From NCBI GenBank assembly GCA_947482665.1, contig CANKJK010000003.1, positions 281,432-345,431 of the forward strand: a stretch of DNA of 64,000 nt, given 5' to 3'. Shown here piece by piece: positions 36,098-45,459 of this stretch. Every line of letters begins with the position of its first letter. Within the stretch, counting starts at the first letter, position 1. Origin of the DNA: Acidobacteriota bacterium. GTDB lineage: Bacteria > Acidobacteriota > Vicinamibacteria > Vicinamibacterales > UBA2999. The position numbers and the translations under genes are program-made. Under the pieces are notes generated by a model, which saw only the letters and a program-made list of their open reading frames with translations, had not been told where the DNA came from and searched no databases.

Positions 36098-37496
36098 GGC
36101 CGGCGGCACCCGGCTTCGGCTTCACTATCGGATCGTGCTTCCGTTCGCCGTGGCGGCTGTGGTCGCCATGGCGCTCTCCGCCATTCTCACGCGGGCGGCC
36201 GTCGAGGCCGCGCTCCGGGAACGTGTCGAGAGCCAGATCGTCAGCGCCGCGTCGCTGCTGGCCCAGAGTGGTTTCGCGCTGACACCCCTGGTGATCGGCA
36301 GCGTCCGGGCGATTGCCGACGCTGATGTGTTGACCTTCGACCGCCAGGGTCACGTCCTCACGACGACGATGGATGCGCAGCGGGCAGCCGCCATCGCGGC
36401 CACGCTCGGTCACGTGATGGACGGGGAGGAGCCGGGTCACCCGGTATTCCGTACGGTGGCGTGCGAGGCTGCGACCTGTTACGCGGCCCTTGAAGTGGTG
36501 CGCAGCCGGCCCGACCTCGTGGTCGCCGTCATCGACCGGGGCACGGAGCTGGCGATGGCTCGTCAGAACATCACCGGGACGATCGTGGCTGGCGGCGTAC
36601 TTGGTCTCGTGCTGCTGCTCTCGGTGAGCGAGTTCGTCAGCAGGCGTGTCACCACGCCCATCGAGCGCCTCGTCGCGTTCACGCAGTCCACCAGTGATGA
36701 GCCGCCTGTGACCCGGGCCGCGGAGGGCGGCGACGAAGTCGGGCGCCTCGGCCGCGCCTTCAACGGCATGCTCGACCGGCTCGCGGAATCGAGGCGGGCG
36801 CTCGTGCGGAACGAGAAGTTGGCGCTGGCCGGTCTCTTCGCGGCCCGGGTCGCCCATGACATCCGCAATCCGCTCTCCTCGATCAAGATGCAGACGCAGT
36901 TGCTCCAGACCCGGCTGCGGGACGGCGGTGACACGCGGACCCTGGCCAGCCTCGCGGCCGTGGCGGGTGATGTGCTGCAGGTGGAGTCCGTTGTCCGCGA
37001 TCTGCTGGAAGTGGCGCGTCCCGGCGAGGTGCGTCGCGTGCCAGGCGACCTGAACGCCCTGGTGCGGCGGTGTCTGGCGCAGGTCGCTGACCGCCTCTCG
37101 TATCGCAAGATCGAGCAGCGCGTGGATCTCGACCCCGCGCTGCCGCCGGTGCCGATTGACGCGGATCGATTGCAGCAGGCCATCCTGAATGTGATCAACA
37201 ACGCAGCCGAGGCTGTCACCAGCGGCGGCACGGTGACGGTGCGGACGGCGCAGACGCCGCAGGGCGCGTCGCTCGTCATCGTCGACGACGGCGAGGGCGT
37301 CCCCGCCGACGTGTTGGCGAACGTGTTTGACCCGTTCTTCACGACGAAACCTGACGGTGTCGGCCTCGGGCTGGTGAATGCCCGGTCCGTTGTCGAGCAG
37401 CACGGCGGCCGGATCACCCTTGAACCCGCCCGCCCACGCGGCACGCAGGTTACGATCATCCTGCCGGCGACGGAGGGAGAGCGACACGATGGCTGA
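36087..37496 (+). CDS. membrane sensor histidine kinase
   Basis: Taking TTG at 36087, the protein has 469 residues; the exact start is uncertain because no clear ribosome-binding site is seen. The first transmembrane helix is at about 15-34 (IVLPFAVAAVVAMALSAILT). A sensor region of about 125 residues follows, and the second helix is at about 162-182. HAMP-like RRVTTPIERLVAFTQS comes next, then HisKA with His257 in FAARVAHDIRNPLSSIKMQ, and HATPase with the N box NVINNAAEAV, G1 VDDGEGVP, PFFTTK and GVGLGL. The periplasmic part contains two cysteines (VACEAATC). It overlaps the response regulator gene by eight bases, so the two are partners. Confidence 0.88.
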   Translation: MGTEAGGTRLRLHYRIVLPFAVAAVVAMALSAILTRAAVEAALRERVESQIVSAASLLAQSGFALTPLVIGSVRAIADADVLTFDRQGHVLTTTMDAQRAAAIAATLGHVMDGEEPGHPVFRTVACEAATCYAALEVVRSRPDLVVAVIDRGTELAMARQNITGTIVAGGVLGLVLLLSVSEFVSRRVTTPIERLVAFTQSTSDEPPVTRAAEGGDEVGRLGRAFNGMLDRLAESRRALVRNEKLALAGLFAARVAHDIRNPLSSIKMQTQLLQTRLRDGGDTRTLASLAAVAGDVLQVESVVRDLLEVARPGEVRRVPGDLNALVRRCLAQVADRLSYRKIEQRVDLDPALPPVPIDADRLQQAILNVINNAAEAVTSGGTVTVRTAQTPQGASLVIVDDGEGVPADVLANVFDPFFTTKPDGVGLGLVNARSVVEQHGGRITLEPARPRGTQVTIILPATEGERHDG

Positions 37497-38799
37497 CATT
37501 CTCGTGGTGGACGATGACCGGTCCATCGCCACGGCGTTCGAGCACTTTCTGGTCTACGAAGGACATCAGTTCCGCCTGGCGAGCTCCGCGGCCGATGGGC
37601 TCGCGGCGATCGCGGCGCGGCGCCCCGACCTCGTGGTGATGGATATCCGCATGCCAGGCATCGACGGCCTGACGGCGCTGCAGCAGATGCGCGAGCGTGA
37701 CCCGGACCTGCCTGTGGTCATCATGACGGCGCACGGCACGAGTCAGACCTCCATCGATGCGATCAGGCGTGGCGCGTTCGACTACCTCACCAAGCCGCTG
37801 GATCTGAACAGCCTTCGAGACGTGATTGCTCGGGTGACGGCTGAGCCGGCGCTCGCCGAAGCCGAGGACCCTGGCCCGGGTGTGCCGGAGCCGGTGCTCG
37901 TCGGCTCCACGCCTGCGATGCAGGCCATCTACAAACTGATCGGGCGGCTGTCCACCAACGACGTCGTGGCCTTGATCACGGGAGAGCGGGGTACGGGCCG
38001 GCACCTCGTGGCGTCCACAATCCACATCAACAGTGAGCGCCGCGCAAAGCCGCTGATCCACGTGGCGTGCGACATGGTGTCCGACCTGGAGCTGACCACG
38101 CTGTTGCGCAATCCCGAGATCGGCACCTTGCACCTGGCCGACATCGAGAGCCTGCCGCCGGGTCTCCAGGCTCGTGTGGCCGCGGTCCTGCGCGAGGGGC
38201 CGGCCGGTCACGCCACGCACCCACGCCTGCTCGCCTCGTCCGTGGCGGACCAGGCGGCAGTTGCTCGCGAGGGACGCGTCAGCCGGGAGCTCCTCGATGC
38301 TCTCTCCGTGATTACGCTCCCACTGCCGCCGCTGCGCGAACGCCGTGAGGATATTCCCGACCTGGTGCAGCACTTCCTGCTGCGGGCGAACACGGAACTG
38401 GGCCGCGTGTTCAAAGGCGTCGAAGAGGCAGTGACCCGGATGCTGGTGCAGCATGCCTGGCCAGGCAATGTCGGTGAGCTGGAGCGGGTGATCCGGCGGG
38501 CGTGCATCGTGGCCCGGGGCCAGATGATCAGTGTGGCGGACCTGGGCGCGAGTCTCGATCAGGCCGCGGTGGCCGTCGCGCCCGATGCGGAGCCGCTTCT
38601 CTCAGGCGCCGTGCGTCAGGCGTTGCACGACCGTCTCGTCAAAGGCTCCAGTGTGTCGGCGTATCACGCGATCACGACGCTGGTGGAGACCACCCTGGTC
38701 GACGAAGCGCTGGCCATTACCAACGGCAATCAGCTGAAGGCGTCGGCGCTTCTCGGCCTGAACCGCACGACGCTGCGGAAGAAGATGTCGGAAGAGTAG
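37489..38799 (+). CDS. NtrC-like response regulator lacking the sigma-54 interaction loop
   Basis: ATG at 37489 gives 436 residues. The receiver domain is complete (DDD at 8-10, phospho-Asp52 in VVMDIRMPGIDG, T-A-H at 80-82, Lys102). The central AAA+ region is degenerate. Walker A reads GERGTGRH, with the lysine replaced by arginine. The GAFTGA loop and about 30 flanking residues are absent between CDMVSDLELTTLLRN and GTLHLADIESLP, and Walker B lacks the DE pair. The later AAA+ part (LPPLRERREDIPDLVQHFLL, HAWPGNVGELERVIRR) and the Fis-type helix-turn-helix (NGNQLKASALLGLNRTTLRK) remain. It probably binds DNA without activating sigma-54 polymerase. Confidence 0.88.
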   Translation: MADILVVDDDRSIATAFEHFLVYEGHQFRLASSAADGLAAIAARRPDLVVMDIRMPGIDGLTALQQMRERDPDLPVVIMTAHGTSQTSIDAIRRGAFDYLTKPLDLNSLRDVIARVTAEPALAEAEDPGPGVPEPVLVGSTPAMQAIYKLIGRLSTNDVVALITGERGTGRHLVASTIHINSERRAKPLIHVACDMVSDLELTTLLRNPEIGTLHLADIESLPPGLQARVAAVLREGPAGHATHPRLLASSVADQAAVAREGRVSRELLDALSVITLPLPPLRERREDIPDLVQHFLLRANTELGRVFKGVEEAVTRMLVQHAWPGNVGELERVIRRACIVARGQMISVADLGASLDQAAVAVAPDAEPLLSGAVRQALHDRLVKGSSVSAYHAITTLVETTLVDEALAITNGNQLKASALLGLNRTTLRKKMSEE

Positions 38800-38808
38800 G
38801 CCGCCCCG

Positions 38809-39438
38809 CTACGTCCGGACCCGTGTGCGATAGACCACCCAGCCGATGCCCGTGATCGCGATGAGGAAGATGGCGGCGGGCACCAGACTTCCCGAGTCAC
38901 GAGACGCCGCTCCCGCGTAGGCATAGGCCAGCGCCACAGGCGCCGTCCCTGCCAGCGATGACCAGAGGAAGGACCGCCGTGACATGGTGGAGAGCCCTGC
39001 CACCAGACTCATCGTCTCCATGAAGACCGGCAGGGCCCGCGTGAGCATCACCGCTGCGGGACCGTGCCGCCGGAAGACGCCGTCCAGTTCGGCCAGATCC
39101 CGCTCATGCATCAGGTGCGATGTCGCCCGGTGGCCATAGCGCCGGGCCAACTCGAAGCCGAGCCACTCACCGCCAATGGATCCGACGAGCGCCACCACGG
39201 CGCCGCCGGTGACGCCGAACGCGGCGCCGCTCAGCACCATCACGAGGCTCGAGGGGATCGGCAGCACCAGATCCGCCACCAGCAGTCCCACTACGACCGC
39301 TGCGGCTCCAGGGCCCGCGTGGGTCACCTGCGCGCGGAGCCATCCTTCGAGAGAAAGCCCCAGGACGTTCTCGATGAGCAGCTTGCTGCCGGCGATGACG
39401 CCAACCACACAGAGGATGAGGTAGAGGGCGCGCTTCAT
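38809..39438 (-). CDS. DedA/VTT-family membrane protein
   Basis: This 209-residue polytopic protein has the VTT/SNARE-associated layout: LLVADLVLPIPSSLVMVLSG with the conserved proline-containing segment, GGAVVALVGSIGGEWLGFEL, a central cytosolic RYGHRATSHLMHERDLAELDG, TRALPVFMETMSLVAGLS, and a C-terminal helix. Family members move or flip lipids such as undecaprenyl phosphate or phosphatidylethanolamine, but which applies here is open. ATG at 39438 overlaps the stop of the large VWA gene (ATGA), placing it as the last gene of the Bat-like operon. It ends nine bases from the convergent regulator gene. Confidence 0.8.
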   Translation of the reverse strand: MKRALYLILCVVGVIAGSKLLIENVLGLSLEGWLRAQVTHAGPGAAAVVVGLLVADLVLPIPSSLVMVLSGAAFGVTGGAVVALVGSIGGEWLGFELARRYGHRATSHLMHERDLAELDGVFRRHGPAAVMLTRALPVFMETMSLVAGLSTMSRRSFLWSSLAGTAPVALAYAYAGAASRDSGSLVPAAIFLIAITGIGWVVYRTRVRT

Positions 39439-42400
39439 GCCGCTGTTCCTGAAGCGTGGGAGGCGGTGCCGGTTCCACGCCTGAAGCCGCCAGCCGCCAG
39501 TGCCAGGATTGAGACGAGCGCGAGCAGTTCGGGGATCGGGCGCGCAGGCCTGTAGCCGAGCGGCCGTGGCAGAGTGAAGGGAGCGGCCTGCTCCGTCAGT
39601 CGGCGACCGCCGGTCATTGACGCGAGCGTGGTCAGCAGGGTGTCATCCACGCCAGTGGCGGCGCGCTCGCGATCCGCCTGACGCAGGAGGCCTCGCGTGA
39701 CGCGGACTTCGTTGCCGTCGGCGCCAGTGACGACCTCGACACGCGACAGTCCGGGTCCGATGTCTGGCAGCATGCCTCTGAAGAGCCGGGCCGAAGCCGG
39801 CCGCAACGTGAGGGGCAGGACGCGGCCGTCCGGCGTCAGCAGGTGTGCGCGTGGGGCCGAGAGCGACGCCCCCTCGTCGACACGCACATTCACGGTGCCT
39901 CCCGCCGGGGCGTCCTCGACTGAGACCTCGATGCCGGTGGCCACGTCGTGCCGGCTGACCCAGCGGAGTGTCTGCGCCTCGAGCGCGGGGTAGCCAGACC
40001 AGCGGCGGAGCGCGTCCGACCACGTGCCGCCAAGGTCAGTGGTGACCAGCGCCACGCGCCCGAGGCCGGCTCTGCCCGTGACCAGCACCGGATCGCTCAG
40101 AGAGGACTCCAGGATGGCGTCGGCACCTGGCCGCGTGGCGGCGACGACGTAGCCTCCGACGAGCGGCAGGGCATCGAGTGGAAGGCCAGTGAGTACCGGA
40201 TGTGCGCTCGCCGCGCGCAGAGGCACCGGTGTGGTGACCGTGGCGCCCCCGCGCGACTGGACCACATCTCCGGCCGCGAGGCGCGGCAAGTCCGCGAGCT
40301 GATCGGGAAAATAGGCGCGCCCGCCGGTACGTGTCGCCGTTGCGGTCAGTCCGGCTCGGTCCGCGTCGGCGCCAACGGCGATGACGGAGAGCGTCAGCCC
40401 GGCCTCGCCGGCCAACGTGCCGGCGCGGGAGAGATCGTCCCCGCTGGTGCGACCGTCGGAGACGACGAGAAGATGCCGCCTGGTGGCGCCTGAACGGCGG
40501 AGCCACTCTGCGGCCAGTTCGACGGCCGGCGCGAGCCGTGTGGCGCCCCCCGGGACCAGCGCGGTCAATGCCGCGTCGATCACCGCGCCGCGGCTGGCGG
40601 GTCCCGGTTCGACGATGCCGGTGGCGCGCATGTCGAACGCGATGACCCCGAGCGTGTCCGCCGGGGCGAGCGCCCGGGCAACGCGGCGGACGGCGTCGCG
40701 TGCGGCTTCCAGTTTCTGCAGGCCACCGACCGTATCGGCCATGCTGCCGGATTTGTCGAGGGCCACGACCGTTGCGGTGGCGGGCGTGCGGGCCGACGGT
40801 GCGACGCGGAGATCGGCGGGGAGCATGGCGTCGATGCGCGGCCGGGCGTAGCCCCCGGACGGGAGGCTGGCTGCATCCCCCAGCACCACGAGGCCCCCTC
40901 CATGCGCCACCCAGTCCGAGAGCGCCGACGCCGAGGCGTCCGTGATGGCCTCACCAGGCACGCGATCAAGCACCACCACCTGGTAGGCCGCCAGGCCGGT
41001 CTCTGCCACCGGCAACGCCGCCGCCGGCAGGCGGTCAATCGCGTAGCCCGCCGCGGTCAGGCGCACCGGCGCGCCCTGGTGCGGCGCCGTGACGATGAGG
41101 AGGCGTGCCGGTCCGAGCACCGTGACCGCGGCACCGGGGGCCGTGGATTCCGGCTCATCGCCCGTGGAGGCCCGGAAGACCGCGACGCCAGGTTGCGTCC
41201 GCCGCGCGCTGAAACGCACCAGCGCCGTGCCGTCCGCATCGAAGGTGCCTTCGGCCGTGAGCGGCGCATCGCCGCCGGTCAGCGTGATGGCGGCCCTGCC
41301 GCCTGCGGGACCGCTGGCGAGTACGTCTACCGCGAACGGTTCGTCACCGTGGACATCCGCCGGCGCACTGACCGACCGCACGAGCGGTAGCGCGGCGCGC
41401 GACCCGGCCGGCAGCACATCGAGCGCGACGCGGCGTGCGGCCGCGCTGGCCGCTGCGTCCACGGCGGTGCCGGTGGTTTCACGCCCATCGGTCATGAGCA
41501 CGATGCGGCCGGTGCCGTCTCGCGGGAGGAGCGGCAACGCGGCGTCGATGGCGCCCGCGATGTTGCTGCCCGCGCTGCCCGGTTCGACACCGGCCTCCAG
41601 GGTCAGCGGCGCCGGTGCACCGGCGCGTCTGACGAGCGGCCGCTCACCGAAGGTCACAAGGCCAGCGGTGTCACCCGTCTCCATGCGCCGGCTGGCGGTG
41701 GCGGCAAACGCGAGCGCGGCCTGCTGCGCCCGGGGGCTCACACTGTCGGATCGATCCACGGCAAAGACGACGTGGAGGGGTGCCCGCCCTGCGGGAAGGC
41801 TGAGACCGGCGCAGCCGAGGAGGAGCCCGCCGATGGCAAGCGCTCGTGGCCACGCCGCGGCCGGCATCCCCGGCCAGAGGCGCCACTCCACGACGGCGAG
41901 CAGGAGCGCGAGCGCCAGCAGCCATCTCGAGAGCGCGAAGGCCGTGCGGGTCGGAGATGTGACGGAACGTCCCGGCGCGGCGGCATCTGCGACCGCGTGC
42001 GGGTCGTCGCGACGACCCGCGCCCGCCGGCGTGATGGGCGCTGGCGTCACGGCGAGAGGCGCCGTGCCGTGCGGCGTGCGAACGTTGTAGAGACCGGGAT
42101 CGTCCGTGGCGGTCGACGTCAGCCAGCCGTGCTCACGTCGTGACGGCCGCTCGCGTCCGTCAGGGCCGGAGAGCGAGGCCGACGACGCCGAGCCCACCCA
42201 CCACCGAAGCGGCGCTCCGGCTTCCACCGTCGTGGGATTCTCGCGCGCGGCCAGCCAGTCAACGGCGTTGGCCAGCAGCACGGCGAAGAACGGACTCTGG
42301 CCGAAGGCGGGCGCGGTCACGTCGCCGGCCAGATGCACGGTGCGTCCGCGGTCGGATTCCTCGACGGTCACCAGCGGCTCGTCACCGGCGCGGACCAGCA

Positions 42401-43595
42401 CGGCGCCCTGTGCCCCTGCGCGGACAGCCGAGGCGGACGCGGTGAGTCCGGCGAGGCCGGCCGAGACGGCATGCGCGGGGCCGGTGACGCGGACCCGGGC
42501 CGGCGTCTGCACGGGAGCATTCGCAGGGGGCAACTCGAGTACGCCGGAGACATAGGGTGATGACGATGGGCACCGCCGGCAGACCAGCACATCCGCGTCA
42601 CCGTCCACCACGCGCAGGAGCGGATGTGCCGCGATCGCCGCGGCCACGAAGGGACCGGCATCACCGGCGAGCTGGACGCGAACGGCCGGCTCGCGTGCCA
42701 CCACCGCCAGGCGCACATTGTCCAGGGCGAGCGCATCGGTCCCGGTCGTCGTCAGTCGTGCCTCCACCACCGCTGTGCTGCCGCGCAGCACGTGCGTGAG
42801 CGTGCGCACGGCTCCGGCGTCAAGCGCCACTGGCTCATCCACGGGCGTCTCGCCAGACACGATGAGCGCCAGCCGGGCAGTGGCCGGTTCATCGGACATG
42901 TTCTCGACCTGCGTCGTCACCGTCATCTCGCCACCGGCCGGGCCTTCCGCCGTCAGCGCGGTGATGGCGAGGTTCGGGCCGGCCGGTCCCGGAACGAAGC
43001 TGCGGACGGCGCCGGGGACATCGTGGCTGGAGACGGTCCAGACAGGTACGCCGGGTTCGCTCGCGGCGGCGGCGTCGAGGGCCTGATCGATGTGCGGGGC
43101 GGCGGCGCCAGGCGTGATGGCTGCAAGCGCGCCACGGAGGCTGGCGCTGCCGGAGGTGAAGAGGCCGAGGTCCGAGACCTGCGCACCAGCGGTGAGCACG
43201 TGGACCCGCAGGATCGCGCGGGCTGCCGCGTCGCCGGAGGCCAGTGCGGCCAGCGCGTCGTCGCGGCCGCGGGCCAGTCGCGTCATGGCGCCGGCGCGGG
43301 CGCCCATGTCCGCCGATGTCTCGACAATCAGCACGAGATCCGCCGTCCGCGCACGCCACTGTGGCTCCGCGAGCGCGACCACGATCAGCGCGACGAGTAC
43401 CGCGAGTAGCCCTCGGCGTCGATCGACACGGATGAGCGCCGGCCGAGGGGCGCGCTCGGACGGCGGCGGCGTGACGGGCCAGAGATGGAGCGCCGAAACC
43501 AGGCGCGGGCCCGCGGGTGGTGTGCGGCGATTGAGCAGAAACGGCAGGAGTGCCAGCGGCAACAGCCACAGCGCCCAGGCGTGGAGCACCGTCAT
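39435..43595 (-). CDS. giant BatA-like membrane protein with three VWA-like regions
   Basis: ATG at 43595 gives 1386 residues. Residues 1-80 are the BatA N-terminal unit with two membrane helices (HAWALWLLPLALLPFLL and LAVLVALIVVALA). About 85-200 is a VWA-like region with a degraded metal site (ETSAD). Two more helices lie at about 555-603. A second VWA (608-735) has an intact DRSDS site at 614-618. About 832-925 resembles a glutamine-amidotransferase-like Rossmann unit without catalytic residues (VVVLDRVPGEAITDAS, GGGLVVLGD). A third VWA (943-1080) has the site DKSGS at 947-951. A final helix is at about 1354-1372. VWA metal sites bind partner proteins and are commonly served by MoxR ATPases, which this operon encodes. 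It looks like a fusion of normally separate Bat proteins. Confidence 0.82.
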   Translation of the reverse strand: MTVLHAWALWLLPLALLPFLLNRRTPPAGPRLVSALHLWPVTPPPSERAPRPALIRVDRRRGLLAVLVALIVVALAEPQWRARTADLVLIVETSADMGARAGAMTRLARGRDDALAALASGDAAARAILRVHVLTAGAQVSDLGLFTSGSASLRGALAAITPGAAAPHIDQALDAAAASEPGVPVWTVSSHDVPGAVRSFVPGPAGPNLAITALTAEGPAGGEMTVTTQVENMSDEPATARLALIVSGETPVDEPVALDAGAVRTLTHVLRGSTAVVEARLTTTGTDALALDNVRLAVVAREPAVRVQLAGDAGPFVAAAIAAHPLLRVVDGDADVLVCRRCPSSSPYVSGVLELPPANAPVQTPARVRVTGPAHAVSAGLAGLTASASAVRAGAQGAVLVRAGDEPLVTVEESDRGRTVHLAGDVTAPAFGQSPFFAVLLANAVDWLAARENPTTVEAGAPLRWWVGSASSASLSGPDGRERPSRREHGWLTSTATDDPGLYNVRTPHGTAPLAVTPAPITPAGAGRRDDPHAVADAAAPGRSVTSPTRTAFALSRWLLALALLLAVVEWRLWPGMPAAAWPRALAIGGLLLGCAGLSLPAGRAPLHVVFAVDRSDSVSPRAQQAALAFAATASRRMETGDTAGLVTFGERPLVRRAGAPAPLTLEAGVEPGSAGSNIAGAIDAALPLLPRDGTGRIVLMTDGRETTGTAVDAAASAAARRVALDVLPAGSRAALPLVRSVSAPADVHGDEPFAVDVLASGPAGGRAAITLTGGDAPLTAEGTFDADGTALVRFSARRTQPGVAVFRASTGDEPESTAPGAAVTVLGPARLLIVTAPHQGAPVRLTAAGYAIDRLPAAALPVAETGLAAYQVVVLDRVPGEAITDASASALSDWVAHGGGLVVLGDAASLPSGGYARPRIDAMLPADLRVAPSARTPATATVVALDKSGSMADTVGGLQKLEAARDAVRRVARALAPADTLGVIAFDMRATGIVEPGPASRGAVIDAALTALVPGGATRLAPAVELAAEWLRRSGATRRHLLVVSDGRTSGDDLSRAGTLAGEAGLTLSVIAVGADADRAGLTATATRTGGRAYFPDQLADLPRLAAGDVVQSRGGATVTTPVPLRAASAHPVLTGLPLDALPLVGGYVVAATRPGADAILESSLSDPVLVTGRAGLGRVALVTTDLGGTWSDALRRWSGYPALEAQTLRWVSRHDVATGIEVSVEDAPAGGTVNVRVDEGASLSAPRAHLLTPDGRVLPLTLRPASARLFRGMLPDIGPGLSRVEVVTGADGNEVRVTRGLLRQADRERAATGVDDTLLTTLASMTGGRRLTEQAAPFTLPRPLGYRPARPIPELLALVSILALAAGGFRRGTGTASHASGTAA

Positions 43596-43597
43596 GG

Positions 43598-44467
43598 TCA
43601 GCCGTGGACGGCGAGCAGACCCGCCTGCGTGGACACCGACAGCATCTCGGACAACGACAGGCCGTTGGTGATCTGCAGATACGGCCAGCCGTGTGTCCGG
43701 CAGGCGGCCACCGTGGCCGAGACGTGTGCCCGCACGGCCTGCTGATAGCCACGTGCGCCGTCGGGATCCGTGTGGCGCGCCTCGGCGGGATTTTCGGCAT
43801 CGACAATCTCGACGGGCGCGTCCACGCCGGGATCGAGGTCCTCTTGCGCCAGTACCTGCACGACCACGGGGGCGAGGCCCCGCCATGCGAGGCGCCGGAG
43901 TCCGTCGAGCGGGAGCTGCGGTCCGAGCAGATCCGACAGGATGACCGCCTGCCCAGGCCCACGCACCGCGGAGGCATAGGCCGTCAGCGCCGTGTCCGCG
44001 TCCGTGCGGCTCACGGCGCGGGCCGACTCCGCGGCCGAGAGCACGCGCATCAGGTGTGCCTTGCCGTGGCCGGGCGTGATGTGCGCACGGATGCGGTCGT
44101 CGAAGGTCGCCAGGCCGACGGCGTCGCGCCGCGCGGCCGCGACATAGGCGAGTGCGGCGGCCAGGCGGGCCGCGGTGTGCAGCTTGCCAGGCGTGCCGAC
44201 CGTCATCGACCGGCTGACGTCGAGGAGCAGGTGCAGCCGGAGGTGTCCTTCGGCCCGGAACACGCGGACCACCAGCTGCTGCAGGCGCGCCGCGACCATC
44301 CAGTCGATGGTCCGGGGGTCATCGCCCCCGTGGTAGGGGCGGTAGTCCTCGAATTCCAGGCCCGGCCCGCGCGCTCGCGATTGCCGGGCTCCCGCCGCGG
44401 CCATCGTGTGTGCCGAGGCCAGCGTCAGGCGATCGAGCCGGCGTGTGTCGTCCGCCGAGAGCAGCAT
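43598..44467 (-). CDS. DUF58 domain protein
   Basis: This 289-residue cytosolic-looking protein has the DUF58 core LEFEDYRPYHGGDDPRTIDW, then RVFRAEGHLRLHLLLDVSRS, where a VWA-like strand and metal-site-like DVSRSM follow. LSDLLGPQLPLDGLRRL and HVSATVAACRTHGWPYLQI complete it. DUF58 genes almost always lie between moxR and VWA genes, exactly as here. The start overlaps the MoxR stop in a TGATG. The biochemical role is unknown. Confidence 0.9.
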   Translation of the reverse strand: MLLSADDTRRLDRLTLASAHTMAAAGARQSRARGPGLEFEDYRPYHGGDDPRTIDWMVAARLQQLVVRVFRAEGHLRLHLLLDVSRSMTVGTPGKLHTAARLAAALAYVAAARRDAVGLATFDDRIRAHITPGHGKAHLMRVLSAAESARAVSRTDADTALTAYASAVRGPGQAVILSDLLGPQLPLDGLRRLAWRGLAPVVVQVLAQEDLDPGVDAPVEIVDAENPAEARHTDPDGARGYQQAVRAHVSATVAACRTHGWPYLQITNGLSLSEMLSVSTQAGLLAVHG

Positions 44468-45459
44468 CAGGCGGTTGTGACGCCGAGCACCTGGCGGACC
44501 AGGTCGGCCGTGTCCACGCGGTCCATCTCGCCCTGGAAGTTGAGGATGAGGCGGTGGGCCAGCGCGGGCACCGCCACGCGCCGGATGTCCTCTGGCGCCA
44601 CGTGATGCCGTCCCGCCATCAGCGCCAGCGCCTTCGCGCCGAGGATCAGGGCCTGCCCGCCTCGCGGGCTCGCGCCGTAGCGCACGTATTCCTTGACGGC
44701 GGGCGGCGCGCCCGCGCCGTCGGGATGCGTGGCGGTCACCATGCGCAGCACGAGCCGCGTCACCTCGTCCGCGATCTTGACCTGCCGGATGAGACCCGAC
44801 AGCGTCCGGAGGACCTCCGCGCCGAAACGGGCCGTGGCCGCCGGCTGGTCAACGCCGGTCGTGCGCGCCATGATCTCGCCGAGTTCGTCGACCGTCGGCG
44901 TCCGCACCAGCAGCTTGAAAAAGAAGCGGTCGAGCTGGGCCTCAGGTAGCGGGTAGGTGCCTTCCATGTCGATCGGGTTCTGGGTCGCGAAGACCGAGAA
45001 CGGCGTGTCGATGCGGTGGGTGGTCCCAAAGACCGTGACATGGCCTTCCTGCATCGCCTCGAGAAACGCGGCCTGCGTGCGCGGCGTGGCCCGGTTGATT
45101 TCGTCCGCGAGCACGATGTTGGCAAAGAGTGGCCCGGGCTGAAAGGTGAACTCCCGGCCGCCGGCCGTTTCGGTGAGGATCGCCGCCCCCGTGACGTCCG
45201 CGGGCATCAGGTCAGGCGTGCACTGCACGCGCGCGTAACGGAGCGACACCGCGTCGGCCAGCGTCCGGATCAGCAGCGTCTTGCCGAGGCCCGGTGCTCC
45301 TTCGAGCAGAGCGTGCCCCTGGCAGAAGAGGCAGACGATCACGAACTCGACCAGTTCGGGTTGCCCGACATAGACCCGGCTCAGTTCGGTGCGGACGTGT
45401 TCGTGGCACTCGCGGAAGGTGGCTACTTGAGCGTCAATGTCCTGGAACGTCTGATTCAT
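44467..45459 (-). CDS. MoxR-family AAA+ ATPase
   Basis: This 330-residue AAA+ chaperone-like ATPase has Walker A GAPGLGKT at 54-61, Walker B VLADEINRA near 117-124, and sensor/pore features FQPGPLFANIV, EAMQEGHVTVFG and FATQNPIDMEGTYPLPEAQLDRF. MoxR proteins help insert cofactors or mature VWA-domain partners. It sits between a tail-rich membrane protein (ATGA overlap upstream) and DUF58 (TGATG overlap downstream), so all three are translationally coupled. All catalytic motifs look intact. Confidence 0.95.
   Translation of the reverse strand: MNQTFQDIDAQVATFRECHEHVRTELSRVYVGQPELVEFVIVCLFCQGHALLEGAPGLGKTLLIRTLADAVSLRYARVQCTPDLMPADVTGAAILTETAGGREFTFQPGPLFANIVLADEINRATPRTQAAFLEAMQEGHVTVFGTTHRIDTPFSVFATQNPIDMEGTYPLPEAQLDRFFFKLLVRTPTVDELGEIMARTTGVDQPAATARFGAEVLRTLSGLIRQVKIADEVTRLVLRMVTATHPDGAGAPPAVKEYVRYGASPRGGQALILGAKALALMAGRHHVAPEDIRRVAVPALAHRLILNFQGEMDRVDTADLVRQVLGVTTA

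Noticed and set aside
38800..38808. Terminator between the convergent regulator and DedA genes
   Set aside because: Only nine bases lie between the stops and no stem with a T tract is visible around them.
43596..43886. 97-codon upstream extension of the triple-VWA gene
   Set aside because: The extension is Arg-rich and overlaps the DUF58 gene; ATG at 43595 begins a proper BatA-type membrane segment.
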